From assembly GCA_964652155.1 (NCBI GenBank), contig CAZZBK010000128.1, forward strand, positions 1 to 16,932: a DNA stretch of 16,932 nt, written 5' to 3'. A program made the translations under genes and the position numbers. The stretch comes from CAZZBK01 sp964652155. GTDB lineage: Bacteria > Planctomycetota > Planctomycetia > Pirellulales > PNKZ01. Of the stretch, positions 1-5,446 are shown one piece after another. The number at the start of each line of letters is the position of its first letter. Position 1 is the first letter of the stretch. A model generated the notes under the pieces. The model was not told where the DNA came from and made no database searches. It saw only the letters and a list, made by a program, of their open reading frames with translations.

Positions 1-634
1 CGTTCGAAGCGGCCAGACCGAGGGCCAGCTTCAGCGTGTATCTCTGTAGATATGTGGCGGCCGATCCGATGGCCTGGGTGGGATTCTTGTTGCCGCTGTG
101 ATCCTCGGCGCTTTCGAGCGTTGTGTTCTCGCTCCAGCCGTCGCGGTGGGATACAATGCACGTCACGGAAAGCTTTCCGCCGGCTTGTGCCGAACTCCAG
201 CGATACGAAAGGCCGTGCCTCTTGAGGATCGGATCGACGGTGCGGCTGATCTCGGCCAAATCTTCGTGCCGGTAGTTGGTCCGGCCTTTTGCGCTCGTGA
301 AATCTACGACGCGGTTTTTCATGATGGCCGGGAGTTCGCCCTTGGCATTGGCCAGCGCATTGTTAAACGCGCGGATGGCCGAGGCCTGTTCACGACGCTC
401 ACCCATTGCCATCAAGCGTGCGAACTTCTCAACATCGACGCCCGGGTCCGCGGCAGCCCGCGCAATCAGTGCCAGCAGAGGGTCGCTCTGCGGCGCCGCG
501 CTTACGGCACCAACCCCGCCACCAGACCCGCGGACAGCAACCCCAGTCCCGCCGCCGTCGCCAGAATGACCCTCAACTGCGCCGCGATCGTTGCCGCCGC
601 CAGCAGGCCCAGCAATCGTAGTGTCGCCATGCAT
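1..634 (-). CDS. erf: ERF-family single-strand annealing recombinase (partial, C-terminus off the left edge)
   Basis: This protein probably anneals complementary single-stranded DNA in phage recombination, as P22 Erf does. The visible 211 codons start at ATG 634, preceded by GGGGCTGAGG. Residues 1 to about 50 are a glycine-rich tail. From about residue 55 the ERF core begins (DPLLALIARAA, then an RxxQASAIRAFNNALANAK-like helix). A strongly conserved ERF block, IGSAATYLQRYTLKLALGL, lies just before the window edge. The gene is last of the visible leftward operon, 23 bases after the preceding stop. The glycine-rich N-terminus is unusual, since ERF proteins more often carry low-complexity sequence between core and C-terminus. 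Family assignment is confident; the activity is inferred. Confidence 0.9.
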   Translation of the reverse strand, partial: MHGDTTIAGPAGGGNDRGAVEGHSGDGGGTGVAVRGSGGGVGAVSAAPQSDPLLALIARAAADPGVDVEKFARLMAMGERREQASAIRAFNNALANAKGELPAIMKNRVVDFTSAKGRTNYRHEDLAEISRTVDPILKRHGLSYRWSSAQAGGKLSVTCIVSHRDGWSENTTLESAEDHSGNKNPTQAIGSAATYLQRYTLKLALGLAASN

Positions 635-657
635 CCTCAGCCCCTTTTCGCAACTGG

Positions 658-993
658 TCAGACTTCGACCGCATGCCGGTCGTATTCCGCGTCGGCTCGC
701 TCGGCCGCGAGATCATCGGCGCGGTTTTGGTGAAACTCCCGCACCATGTCGTCGATGACGTCGTGGTATTCCTCTAGGATGGCGCACACGCCGACGTAGA
801 GCTCGCCATCACCTTCCGTGAGCAGGTAGCGAGGCCTGTCACGATCCAGCGTCGCGAGCCAGATGTTGAGAATGGTTCCGTCGCTGCGGTCGATCTGGCA
901 AACGCCGGTCGCAACGGCGGTCAATCTCACGCCGCGCCACGGGATCTCCGCATCGAATTCGAATTCATCGACGTCCGGCACGATGCGAGCCAT
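658..993 (-). CDS. Hypothetical phage protein, 111 aa, acidic
   Basis: I do not recognise a family. The ATG at 993 is preceded by GGGGAG at good spacing; an in-frame GTG at 1008 is possible but has no better site. The start overlaps the upstream stop as TGATG, implying translational coupling. The N-terminal two thirds look like beta strands (EIPWRGVRLTAVATGVCQIDR, then ILNIWLATLDRDRPRYLLTEGDGELYVG), followed by an acidic C-terminal helix (ILEEYHDVIDDMVREFHQNRADDLAAERADAEYDR). It sits directly upstream of the ERF gene, so a role in early DNA metabolism is plausible, but only from position. Confidence 0.8.
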   Translation of the reverse strand: MARIVPDVDEFEFDAEIPWRGVRLTAVATGVCQIDRSDGTILNIWLATLDRDRPRYLLTEGDGELYVGVCAILEEYHDVIDDMVREFHQNRADDLAAERADAEYDRHAVEV

Positions 994-1253
994 CAGATCG
1001 CTCCCCACCGCCGGGCGACGTCGAGCAGGGCATCTCGGTGCACGGCACCGTCGGCCTCGATGCGAGCCAGCATCTCATCGACCATTGGTCTTGCCGGGAC
1101 GGGGCGCCAGCGCCGCGCCTCGCGTTTGGCCAGCTCGATCTCGGCCGGGCTCACCGGAGCCGGCGTGGCGCCCGCCATCCGGATCAGGTCTCGCAGCCCC
1201 TCGATCAGCTCCATCGCTTCCTGGCGGTGCGCCAGGGCCTCTCCCGTCAGCAT
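993..1253 (-). CDS. Hypothetical small helical phage protein, 86 aa
   Basis: This is a small, mostly helical protein of unknown function. ATG 1253 has a strong ribosome-binding site (GGAGG seven bases upstream), and the stop overlaps the next start as TGATG. The first 30 residues form an amphipathic helix (ALAHRQEAMELIEGLRDLIRMAG). After a proline-rich turn come further helices ending in DALLDVARRWGAI. The same DNA is read in another frame by the end of the zinc-ribbon ORF; the ribosome-binding site and the helix-like composition favour this frame as the real one here. Confidence 0.72.
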   Translation of the reverse strand: MLTGEALAHRQEAMELIEGLRDLIRMAGATPAPVSPAEIELAKREARRWRPVPARPMVDEMLARIEADGAVHRDALLDVARRWGAI

Positions 1254-1371
1254 CGTGTTCCTCCCTCTCGTATTCCCGCAGCAGCAGCGCGTGGTGCGCC
1301 TGACACGTCCAACACCATCCCTGGCTCGACAGGTGCATGCCGCAAAACTGGCAACGGGCAACGGTCGGCAT
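1075..1371 (-). CDS. Small zinc-ribbon protein (C-terminal part doubtful)
   Basis: The N-terminal half carries two CxxC pairs: C7-x2-C10, nine residues, then C20-x2-C23, followed by QAHHALLLREYEREEH. This is the pattern of a small zinc ribbon, common in phage early operons and often DNA-binding. I chose ATG 1371 because GGAG lies 10 bases upstream; an in-frame ATG at 1422 has no visible site. It is the first gene after the leftward promoter. After about residue 40 the frame is rich in D, G, R, P and A and overlaps the next gene by 179 bases in another frame, so the true C-terminus is uncertain. Either the overlap is real or a frameshift has extended the ORF. Confidence 0.5.
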   Translation of the reverse strand: MPTVARCQFCGMHLSSQGWCWTCQAHHALLLREYEREEHDADGRGPGAPPGSDGADRGAARPDPDGGRHAGSGEPGRDRAGQTRGAALAPRPGKTNGR

Positions 1372-1455
1372 GGATGAGGCGCTCCGATCCACCGGAGCCG
1401 GCGTGCTTTGGGTGGCGCACATGCGGGCTGCATTGGGCCGGCCCCGGTGGATGGC

Positions 1456-1470
1456 GTAACACTACGTTAC
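1456..1470. promoter_or_regulatory. Operator O1: GTAAC-N5-GTTAC
   Basis: A perfect 5+5 inverted repeat with spacer ACTAC, covering the -10 of the leftward promoter. It is one of three sites of the same design around the XRE repressor gene and is inferred to be a repressor binding site. Confidence 0.7.
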
Positions 1471-1487
1471 GATTGGGGTTGGGTCAA
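1459..1487 (-). promoter_or_regulatory. Leftward early promoter (PL-like)
   Basis: On the minus strand, TTGACC (1487-1482) and TAGTGT (1464-1459) are separated by 17 bases. The -10 element lies inside operator 1456-1470, and operator 1496-1510 lies just upstream of the -35. The XRE repressor could therefore block RNA polymerase directly. Transcription would begin near 1452 and run into the zinc-ribbon, two small and ERF genes. The -10 match is weak (3 of 6). Confidence 0.55.
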
Positions 1488-1495
1488 GTAGAAAA

Positions 1496-1510
1496 GTAAC
1501 GGCGAGTTAC
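1496..1510. promoter_or_regulatory. Operator O2: GTAAC-N5-GTTAC
   Basis: A perfect inverted repeat with spacer GGCGA, exactly 40 bases from O1, which is close to four helical turns. It lies upstream of the leftward -35, a position suited to cooperative repressor binding with O1. Confidence 0.68.
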
Positions 1511-1626
1511 CGCGTCTTGCGCGCAGACCACGCAGGAAACAGGCATCATGGTTACGACCGTCAATGCAGGCGATGACACACCGAACGCCGACCATAGGTG
1601 GCCCGGCTTCAGCCGTTGCGGTGGGG

Positions 1627-1661
1627 AAAATAAAATAGGGCCGACCACTGGTGGCCAGCCC
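1627..1661 (-). terminator. Intrinsic terminator of the repressor gene
   Basis: On the minus strand a 10-bp stem (two G-U pairs) with a four-base loop occupies 1661-1638, followed at once by a T-rich run (TATTTTATTTT). It begins about 27 bases past the repressor stop and would keep repressor transcripts from reading into the left operon. Confidence 0.75.
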
Positions 1662-1687
1662 TTTGTGTCTCTGCAATCGTAGTTTGG

Positions 1688-1975
1688 TTAGGCTGCCTCT
1701 TTTTGCCCGTCGCTGCCGCGCTGAGCGCGCGGTGGTCCCGGCGGGATGCTGCGCGGAAGAAGGTAGCCCACTTCCACGTTCAGCATCTCGCAGATGCGCA
1801 TGAGCGTCTCAAAATTCGGCTCACTCTTGCCGCGCTCGTACTTGCGGTAGGTGTGAGGCTCGATCCCGAGAACGCCCGCAAACCGCTGGGCCGATGGATA
1901 GCCGGCTGCCTCGCGCGCAGTCCGAAGCCGTGCTGCGAACGTCCTCATGATCTGGTTGTACCTCGTCTCCGCCAT
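1688..1975 (-). CDS. XRE-family phage repressor
   Basis: This is a 95-residue helix-turn-helix protein, probably the lysogeny repressor. From ATG 1975 it reads as a helix (YNQIMRTFAARLRTAREAAGY), then a typical HTH_3 core (SAQRFAGVLGIEPHTYRKYERGKSEP), then a helix with the frequent ending FETLMRICEMLNVEVGYLL and a short polar tail. It lacks a LexA-like peptidase domain, so it is not a self-cleaving CI type; its inactivation would need another signal or an antirepressor. An in-frame GTG at 1993 could add six residues, and ATG 1945 is a shorter alternative. Operator O3 overlies its own promoter, implying autoregulation, and it has its own terminator. Confidence 0.85.
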   Translation of the reverse strand: MAETRYNQIMRTFAARLRTAREAAGYPSAQRFAGVLGIEPHTYRKYERGKSEPNFETLMRICEMLNVEVGYLLPRSIPPGPPRAQRGSDGQKEAA

Positions 1976-2039
1976 GGGAACGAGAATTCCCACAGCTCTT
2001 GGATATCCACACGAGCATCGTTGATCCGTGCTTACCGGC

Positions 2040-2068
2040 TTGACCGTAACCCACGATCACGGTAACGT
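2040..2068 (+). promoter_or_regulatory. Rightward early promoter (PR-like)
   Basis: TTGACC at 2040-2045 and TAACGT at 2063-2068 are separated by 17 bases; the -10 lies inside operator O3. It would drive the long rightward operon starting with the GcrA homologue at 2257, leaving a leader of about 180 bases. The -10 match is weak (3 of 6), as for the leftward promoter. Confidence 0.5.
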
Positions 2069-2071
2069 CAA
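2043..2071 (-). promoter_or_regulatory. Repressor promoter, overlapped by O3
   Basis: On the minus strand, TTGACG (2071-2066) and TACGGT (2048-2043) are 17 bases apart. The -35 lies inside operator O3, so the repressor can regulate itself. It faces and almost fully overlaps the rightward promoter, so only one polymerase can bind at a time. Confidence 0.5.
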
Positions 2072-2076
2072 GTTAC
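2062..2076. promoter_or_regulatory. Operator O3: GTAAC-N5-GTTAC
   Basis: A perfect inverted repeat with spacer GTCAA. It covers the -10 of the rightward promoter and the -35 of the leftward repressor promoter. A lone GTAAC half-site at 2046-2050, with a degenerate partner ATCAC at 2056-2060, may be a weaker fourth site. Confidence 0.7.
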
Positions 2077-2124
2077 TTGGACCGTCGTCCACATCACAGG
2101 GGTTTCCACCAGCGTACCCGAGTA

Positions 2125-2211
2125 GCTGCCGCCAGCCGTGACCGCTGGCAGCATGGGCCTTGTTGCGTGTGCCTTCTCCTCACGCGCTTCAGGGGCAGCT
2201 CCCGTGCTGCC
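2125..2211 (+). other. Early leader with two hairpins
   Basis: The leader between the rightward promoter and the GcrA gene can fold into two hairpins. GCCAGC 2131-2136 pairs with GCTGGC 2144-2149, extendable by AGC/GCT past a small bulge. GGCAGC 2194-2199 pairs with GCTGCC 2206-2211. Neither is followed by a T-run, so they are not clear terminators; attenuation or antitermination is possible but unproven. Confidence 0.3.
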
Positions 2212-2256
2212 TGCCGTCCTGGCATCGGCCAGAGACGTCGCAGACGAGGGGCAGGG

Positions 2257-2892
2257 ATGTTGCTATCGCCGTGGACAGAGGCCGCGACAGCGCGGCTCAA
2301 GCAGCTGTGGGCCGAGGGCTATAGTGCCGGGCAGATCGCCCGCGACATGGGCGGGGTCAGCCGCAACGCCGTGATCGGCAAGGCGGCCCGGATGAAGCTG
2401 CCGGCCCGCAAGACGGGCAACCAGCCGCAGCGTCAGCCGCGCCACGTGATGCAGCGCGCCACCAAGCGGCAACGGGTCGAGGCCTGCCGCGAGACACAGC
2501 GGGTCCGCGCTCTCCGCGCCTTCGCCAAGTCGGCACACCTCGCCAAGACCATCGAGCGCGCGGGCGGTGTCGAGAACTGGATCAAGGAAAAGCTCAAAGC
2601 CCCGCCTACCCCTCGCCCCTATCAGCCAACCCCGGCGCCTGAGACGGCGCATCTGCCGCCTGTCGTGGCGCGGGTCACATTCGCCGACCTGGAGGCGCAT
2701 CACTGCCGCATGCCCGCGGGCGACCCCCTGAAGCCGGGCTTCGGCTTCTGCGGGCAGGCGCCGGTTCCGGGCCAGCCCTACTGCCCCGATTGCTGCCAGC
2801 GGGCCTACCGGCCGCCGCAGGTCCGACGCCAGGCCGAGCCGTTCCGCCAGCCGGCGCGCTCCATCGTCAGCTCTCCGCTGGAGTGGGCGTGA
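2257..2892 (+). CDS. gcrA-like: GcrA-family cell-cycle regulator homologue
   Basis: A 211-residue protein with both hallmarks of GcrA. The N-terminal DNA-binding domain (residues 6-48) has W6-T-E, LKQLWAEGYSAGQIARDMGG and VSRNAVIGKAARMKL. The C-terminal domain (about 140-188) has TFADLEAHHCRMPAGDP, FGFCG and PYCPDC. In Caulobacter, GcrA binds sigma70 and promoters methylated at GANTC by CcrM; it occurs widely in alphaproteobacteria and their phages. ATG 2257 is chosen because GAGGGGCAGGG precedes it; the frame is open upstream to 2077 but that part is unlike protein. It is the first gene of the rightward operon, suggesting early takeover of host transcription. The central region (50-135) is basic and variable. 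Confidence 0.92.
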   Translation: MLLSPWTEAATARLKQLWAEGYSAGQIARDMGGVSRNAVIGKAARMKLPARKTGNQPQRQPRHVMQRATKRQRVEACRETQRVRALRAFAKSAHLAKTIERAGGVENWIKEKLKAPPTPRPYQPTPAPETAHLPPVVARVTFADLEAHHCRMPAGDPLKPGFGFCGQAPVPGQPYCPDCCQRAYRPPQVRRQAEPFRQPARSIVSSPLEWA

Positions 2893-3326
2893 TGGATGAG
2901 TTCGTGGCGCGGTACGTCGAGGGGGAGCCTGTCGAGGCCCTTGCCGCGGCGGCCGGGTGCTCCGCTGGGGCCATCAGACAGCGCGCGGCTGCACTAGGCC
3001 TTAGCGGCCAACGTCGACAGCAACGGCGCACGCGCTGCCTTCGGCGCACGCTCGAGCTTCGCGACGCCGTGCTGTGGCTCGACGACGTGGACGTGCTGCT
3101 CCTGACGCGATCCCCCACCGTTGCCCTTCCGCGCATGGTCGTGATGGCGGTCCTGCGCAACGAGGGGCACTCCCTCCCGGACATCGCCGAGGCGCTCGGC
3201 CTGCTCGATCACACGACGGTGCTGCACGGCTGTCGGCGCGTCCAGGGCGACCGGGATCTGCAGGCCATGGTGGTGCGGCTGACGCAATTCGCAGGCCGCG
3301 GCAGGCACATCGAGGCGTCGAAATGA
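2892..3326 (+). CDS. DnaA domain IV-like DNA-binding protein
   Basis: A 144-residue protein with two DNA-binding parts. Residues 12-37 form a putative HTH (VEALAAAAGCSAGAIRQRAAALGL). Residues 76-118 resemble the C-terminal domain of the initiator DnaA: PRMVVMAVLRNEGHSLPDIAEALG, then LLDHTTVLHGCRRV, matching the DnaA signature DHTTVLHA. The AAA+ domain is absent, so it cannot act as a full initiator. It may recognise DnaA-box-like DNA near the phage origin or compete with host DnaA. The arginine that usually precedes DH in DnaA is leucine here. ATG 2892 overlaps the GcrA stop as TGATG; the frame upstream is open but lies within gcrA. Confidence 0.82.
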   Translation: MDEFVARYVEGEPVEALAAAAGCSAGAIRQRAAALGLSGQRRQQRRTRCLRRTLELRDAVLWLDDVDVLLLTRSPTVALPRMVVMAVLRNEGHSLPDIAEALGLLDHTTVLHGCRRVQGDRDLQAMVVRLTQFAGRGRHIEASK

Positions 3327-3559
3327 GCAAAGCAGCCGAAGTGCGAGCCCTCTTGGCTCTCGGGGAAATGTCCACCGCAGCGGTCGCTGCATTCGCTGGG
3401 TGCTCTCGGGACTACGTGCGGGCGGTCGCATACCGGGTGAGGTGTGTGGAGAAGTACGGGCGGGCGGCCTCTCCAAATGAACACTGCGTCCGCGACCCGG
3501 AATGGCGCCGAGCACTCAAGCGCCGGCACTATCACAACGTCGTTAAGCCTCGGAAGTAG
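3323..3559 (+). CDS. Small HTH protein, 78 aa
   Basis: A small basic protein that starts with an HTH-like segment, VRALLALGEMSTAAVAAFAGCSRDYVRAVAYRVR, and ends in a basic tail (WRRALKRRHYHNVVKPRK). The start overlaps the previous stop as ATGA. I do not recognise a named family. Its position between the DnaA-like and replication proteins suggests a regulator or replication accessory, but this is inference. Confidence 0.7.
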   Translation: MSKAAEVRALLALGEMSTAAVAAFAGCSRDYVRAVAYRVRCVEKYGRAASPNEHCVRDPEWRRALKRRHYHNVVKPRK

Positions 3560-3570
3560 CAACAAGAAAA

Positions 3571-3597
3571 GCCCCCGGCGGGCTGAATGCCGGGGGC
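3571..3597. terminator. Hairpin, terminator-like on the minus strand
   Basis: GCCCCCGGC (3571-3579) and GCCGGGGGC (3589-3597) form a perfect 9-bp stem with a nine-base loop. On the plus strand no T-run follows, so it is at most an attenuator for the early operon. On the minus strand it is followed by TTTTCTTG, which would be a good intrinsic terminator, yet no leftward gene ends here. It may stop antisense transcripts or act as a processing site. Confidence 0.5.
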
Positions 3598-3626
3598 GCA
3601 ATGGTTCGTGAGCGAGAGGGGCCCAC

Positions 3627-3683
3627 ATGAGTGAGATAGCCGAATCGCTGGGCGGAATAAAGGCCTGCGGAGACCAGCCATGA
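3627..3683 (+). CDS. Candidate leader peptide, 18 aa
   Basis: A short ORF, MSEIAESLGGIKACGDQP, preceded by GAGAGGGG and ending ATGA over the start of the replication gene. The site, spacing and exact overlap suggest it is translated and couples ribosomes into the replication gene. Translation is not proven. Confidence 0.35.
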   Translation: MSEIAESLGGIKACGDQP

Positions 3684-4795
3684 GTCGATGGTATCGCCGC
3701 TACGTCGGGACGGTGAGCGACCCCAAGATTGCCGAAGCGGCGATGATTGCGGAGTGCTCTCACTCGGTCGTTATCGCAACGTGGGACGCCATCCTGGAGA
3801 GTGCCGCCGAAACGAACGCATCCGGGGAATTCAGCGCAACGCCACGCAACGTTGCTGCAACGTTGCACGAACGTTGTGCAACGACGGAGCGCGTTTTCGC
3901 AGCGCTGACGGAGCTGAAAATGATCTCGGATGGGGTTGTTCTGAGGTGGCGCGACCGTCAATTCGAGAGCGACAGCAGCACCGAGAGGTCTCGGCGGTTC
4001 AGAGAAAAAGCTCGCAAAATCAATGACGGCAACACCCTGCAACGTTCTGCAACGTTGCGGGGACGTTACGCAACGGTCCCAGATACAGAGTCAGATACAG
4101 ATACAGAGGCAGAGAAGAAGGCTTCGCCTTCAAAAAAAATAAAACAAACTGCCCACTTCACTTCTCTGGTGGGTGACGCTGCGCGCGAGGCCGGCCACGA
4201 GCGCACGCAAAACGTGCAGAAGGGCAGTGGGCAGTTTGATCTACAATCTGGAAGTGAAGTGGCGCCTGCGGCAACGGCCGCAGACGCCACCGGCACCCCG
4301 ATCCTTGACGACGGCCCGGCAGTGGCTCGGCGAGGGGAAGGCTCGGCGGCGCCCGAGGCTCCCGCCGCCGCATTGCCAAGCGGATACAACCCGAAGGCGC
4401 TTCGCCCGCCGGTCGTGACGGATGCCGATCGGCGGTGGGCCATGGACCAGCGCCCGGCCGAATGGGACGAGGACCGGATAGCGTGGGCGACGCACGTCGC
4501 CGAGCAGGCCGAGGCCTTCGAGGAATTCTACGCGATGACGCCGCGGCCCGCCGCCGAGTGGTCAGGCGTCTGGCGGCGCGTGTGGTGGCCCAAAGCAGAT
4601 CCGAACATTCGGCACCCTGAGATTGCGCCGCAAATCCCGCATCCGTTTTTCCGACGCGAAAATCCCGGCTGGGCTGCCGCGGTCGCCGTGCTGAAACCCG
4701 ATGAGCGGAAAGTCGCCGAGCGCCACGGGATCGTGCAATTCAAGCCGACCGACGAACGGCTGCCGAAAGTGATGAACGGAGCGGCGCATGGATAA
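3680..4795 (+). CDS. Phage replication protein, O-like, with internal origin
   Basis: A 371-residue protein resembling the replisome-organiser proteins of rhizobial prophages. Residues 1 to about 115 are a winged-helix-type N-terminus (MSRWYRRYVGTVSDPKIAEAA, later RVFAALTELKMISDGVVLRWRDRQF, then SDSSTERSRRFREK). A polar linker follows (TESDTDTEAEKK, about 136-147), typical of these proteins. The C-terminal part (about 240-371) is conserved-looking (DADRRWAMDQRPAEWDEDRIAWATH, then PHPFFRRENPGWAAAVAVLKPDERK). The gene contains repeats at 3836-4076 and an A-tract at 4132-4145, like lambda O, whose gene contains the origin. It presumably binds those repeats and recruits the host helicase. The start overlaps an 18-residue leader ORF. 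Confidence 0.75.
   Translation: MSRWYRRYVGTVSDPKIAEAAMIAECSHSVVIATWDAILESAAETNASGEFSATPRNVAATLHERCATTERVFAALTELKMISDGVVLRWRDRQFESDSSTERSRRFREKARKINDGNTLQRSATLRGRYATVPDTESDTDTEAEKKASPSKKIKQTAHFTSLVGDAAREAGHERTQNVQKGSGQFDLQSGSEVAPAATAADATGTPILDDGPAVARRGEGSAAPEAPAAALPSGYNPKALRPPVVTDADRRWAMDQRPAEWDEDRIAWATHVAEQAEAFEEFYAMTPRPAAEWSGVWRRVWWPKADPNIRHPEIAPQIPHPFFRRENPGWAAAVAVLKPDERKVAERHGIVQFKPTDERLPKVMNGAAHG
3836..4145. repeat. Candidate phage replication origin: CAACGTT iterons and A-tract
   Basis: Two clusters of the core GCAACGTT(GC) lie inside the replication gene. Cluster 1 has GCAACGTTGC 3846-3855, the 12-bp palindrome TGCAACGTTGCA 3856-3867, AACGTTG 3870-3876 and GCAACG 3878-3883, with a further GCAACG at 3836. 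Cluster 2 has TGCAACGTT 4038-4046, TGCAACGTTGC 4048-4058, ACGTT 4063-4067 and GCAACGG 4070-4076. Then come tandem AGATACAG units (4081-4107), a GAAGGC/GCCTTC hairpin (4117-4131) and an A-rich tract (4132-4145), a plausible unwinding element. The layout matches lambda-type origins; function is inferred. Confidence 0.6.
4146..4262. repeat. Two overlapping, mutually exclusive inverted repeats beside the origin
   Basis: AAACTGCCCACT (4146-4157) is inverted at 4226-4237. CCACTTCACTTC (4153-4164) is inverted at 4251-4262. Both pairs are perfect 12-mers, and the two left arms share 4153-4157, so only one hairpin can form at a time. They lie immediately after the A-tract, within the coding sequence. 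Confidence 0.6.
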
Positions 4796-4955
4796 CGACG
4801 AGAAGCCCGACGCCGAGAAACCGGAGGACGTGGCGTCGCGTCCTCGGTTGGACCCGGACACCTACAAAACTGATTGGGTTGCTGGGCAGCGGCCGGCGTT
4901 CGAGGAAATGCAGCGCCGCTCTCCGCGCCGATATCTGCACGTGAGGCGCTGGTGA
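4788..4955 (+). CDS. Hypothetical small acidic protein, 55 aa
   Basis: Not recognised. It begins at ATG 4788, overlapping the end of the replication gene by eight bases, and ends GTGA over the next start. The sequence is charged (MDNDEKPDAEKPEDVASRPR) and then carries DPDTYKTDWVAGQRPAFEEMQRRSPRRY. No motif suggests a function; tiling within the operon supports it being a real gene. Confidence 0.6.
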   Translation: MDNDEKPDAEKPEDVASRPRLDPDTYKTDWVAGQRPAFEEMQRRSPRRYLHVRRW

Positions 4956-5317
4956 TCCGCCGCGATGATCAATTCGCGACGGGCGGCCTGACGTGGACGC
5001 GGCGCTGGGTCGGCGACAACTCGGGCCGCTACGAATGGACGGCCGGAAAATGCCGGGCATGGTGCGAGTCGAGGCGTTGGATCGAAAATGAAAGGACGGG
5101 CCGGGCGGACGAGAAAGCGGTCTACCGCGCCGAGGTCGGCGGGAGAATACTGTCGGAAAATTTTCCGACGCTGCTGAATGCGATGCGTGCCTGCGTGCTG
5201 AAACAGGCGGTGACGAATGGAAACTCTCGCAGTTTGGGTGCTGCTGGAAATCGGCCTATCGAAAATCGAGGAGCCGGCATCGCCGATGGAATGCACGATG
5301 ATGCTGGCCATGGCTGA
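4952..5317 (+). CDS. Hypothetical phage protein, 121 aa
   Basis: The GTG start at 4952 has GAGG seven bases upstream and overlaps the previous stop as GTGA. The first 90 residues read as a plausible tryptophan-rich fold (GGLTWTRRWVGDNSGRYEWTAGKCRAWCESRRWIENERTGR). The last 33 residues overlap the next gene in another frame and look less protein-like, so the true end may differ. An 18-bp perfect palindrome lies within it at 5152-5169. Function unknown. Confidence 0.6.
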   Translation: MIRRDDQFATGGLTWTRRWVGDNSGRYEWTAGKCRAWCESRRWIENERTGRADEKAVYRAEVGGRILSENFPTLLNAMRACVLKQAVTNGNSRSLGAAGNRPIENRGAGIADGMHDDAGHG

Positions 5318-5444
5318 CGCGGCATTTGCGGCGCGTAGTCCACTGTGGCGCGGCGATGATCTGGTGGTGCGGCTGGCGTGTGGTGGCCGTGACGTGGTGC
5401 TGAGCCTGCCAATCTCGGCGGGCCCGTGTGAGTTGGGGGCATAA
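5217..5444 (+). CDS. Hypothetical phage protein, 75 aa
   Basis: ATG 5217 has AGGCGG upstream. The sequence has a hydrophobic N-terminal part (METLAVWVLLEIGLSKIEEPASP), then MECTMMLAMADAAFAARS and a beta-like end (DDLVVRLACGGRDVVLSLPIS). It overlaps the preceding ORF by 101 bases in another frame. No family recognised. Confidence 0.6.
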   Translation: METLAVWVLLEIGLSKIEEPASPMECTMMLAMADAAFAARSPLWRGDDLVVRLACGGRDVVLSLPISAGPCELGA

Positions 5445-5446
5445 TA

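Noticed and set aside
502..630. Minus-strand 42-aa hydrophobic ORF starting at ATG 630
   Set aside because: It lies inside the glycine-rich start of the ERF gene in another frame; the better-placed ATG 634 belongs to ERF.
98..733. Plus-strand ORF of 211 codons at the left end
   Set aside because: It is antisense to the ERF gene, whose frame carries conserved family motifs; its composition is that of a shadow frame.
1467..1676. Minus-strand 69-codon ORF between the operators and the repressor
   Set aside because: It spans the repressor terminator and both ends lie in regulatory DNA; no ribosome-binding site or motif.
1548..1682. Plus-strand 44-codon ORF preceded by AGGAAAC
   Set aside because: It reads through the repressor's terminator hairpin and A-tract and has no visible promoter; a chance ORF is more likely.
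3209..4042. Minus-strand ORF of 277 codons
   Set aside because: It is antisense to three coupled genes, including the replication protein; no start signal and shadow-like composition.
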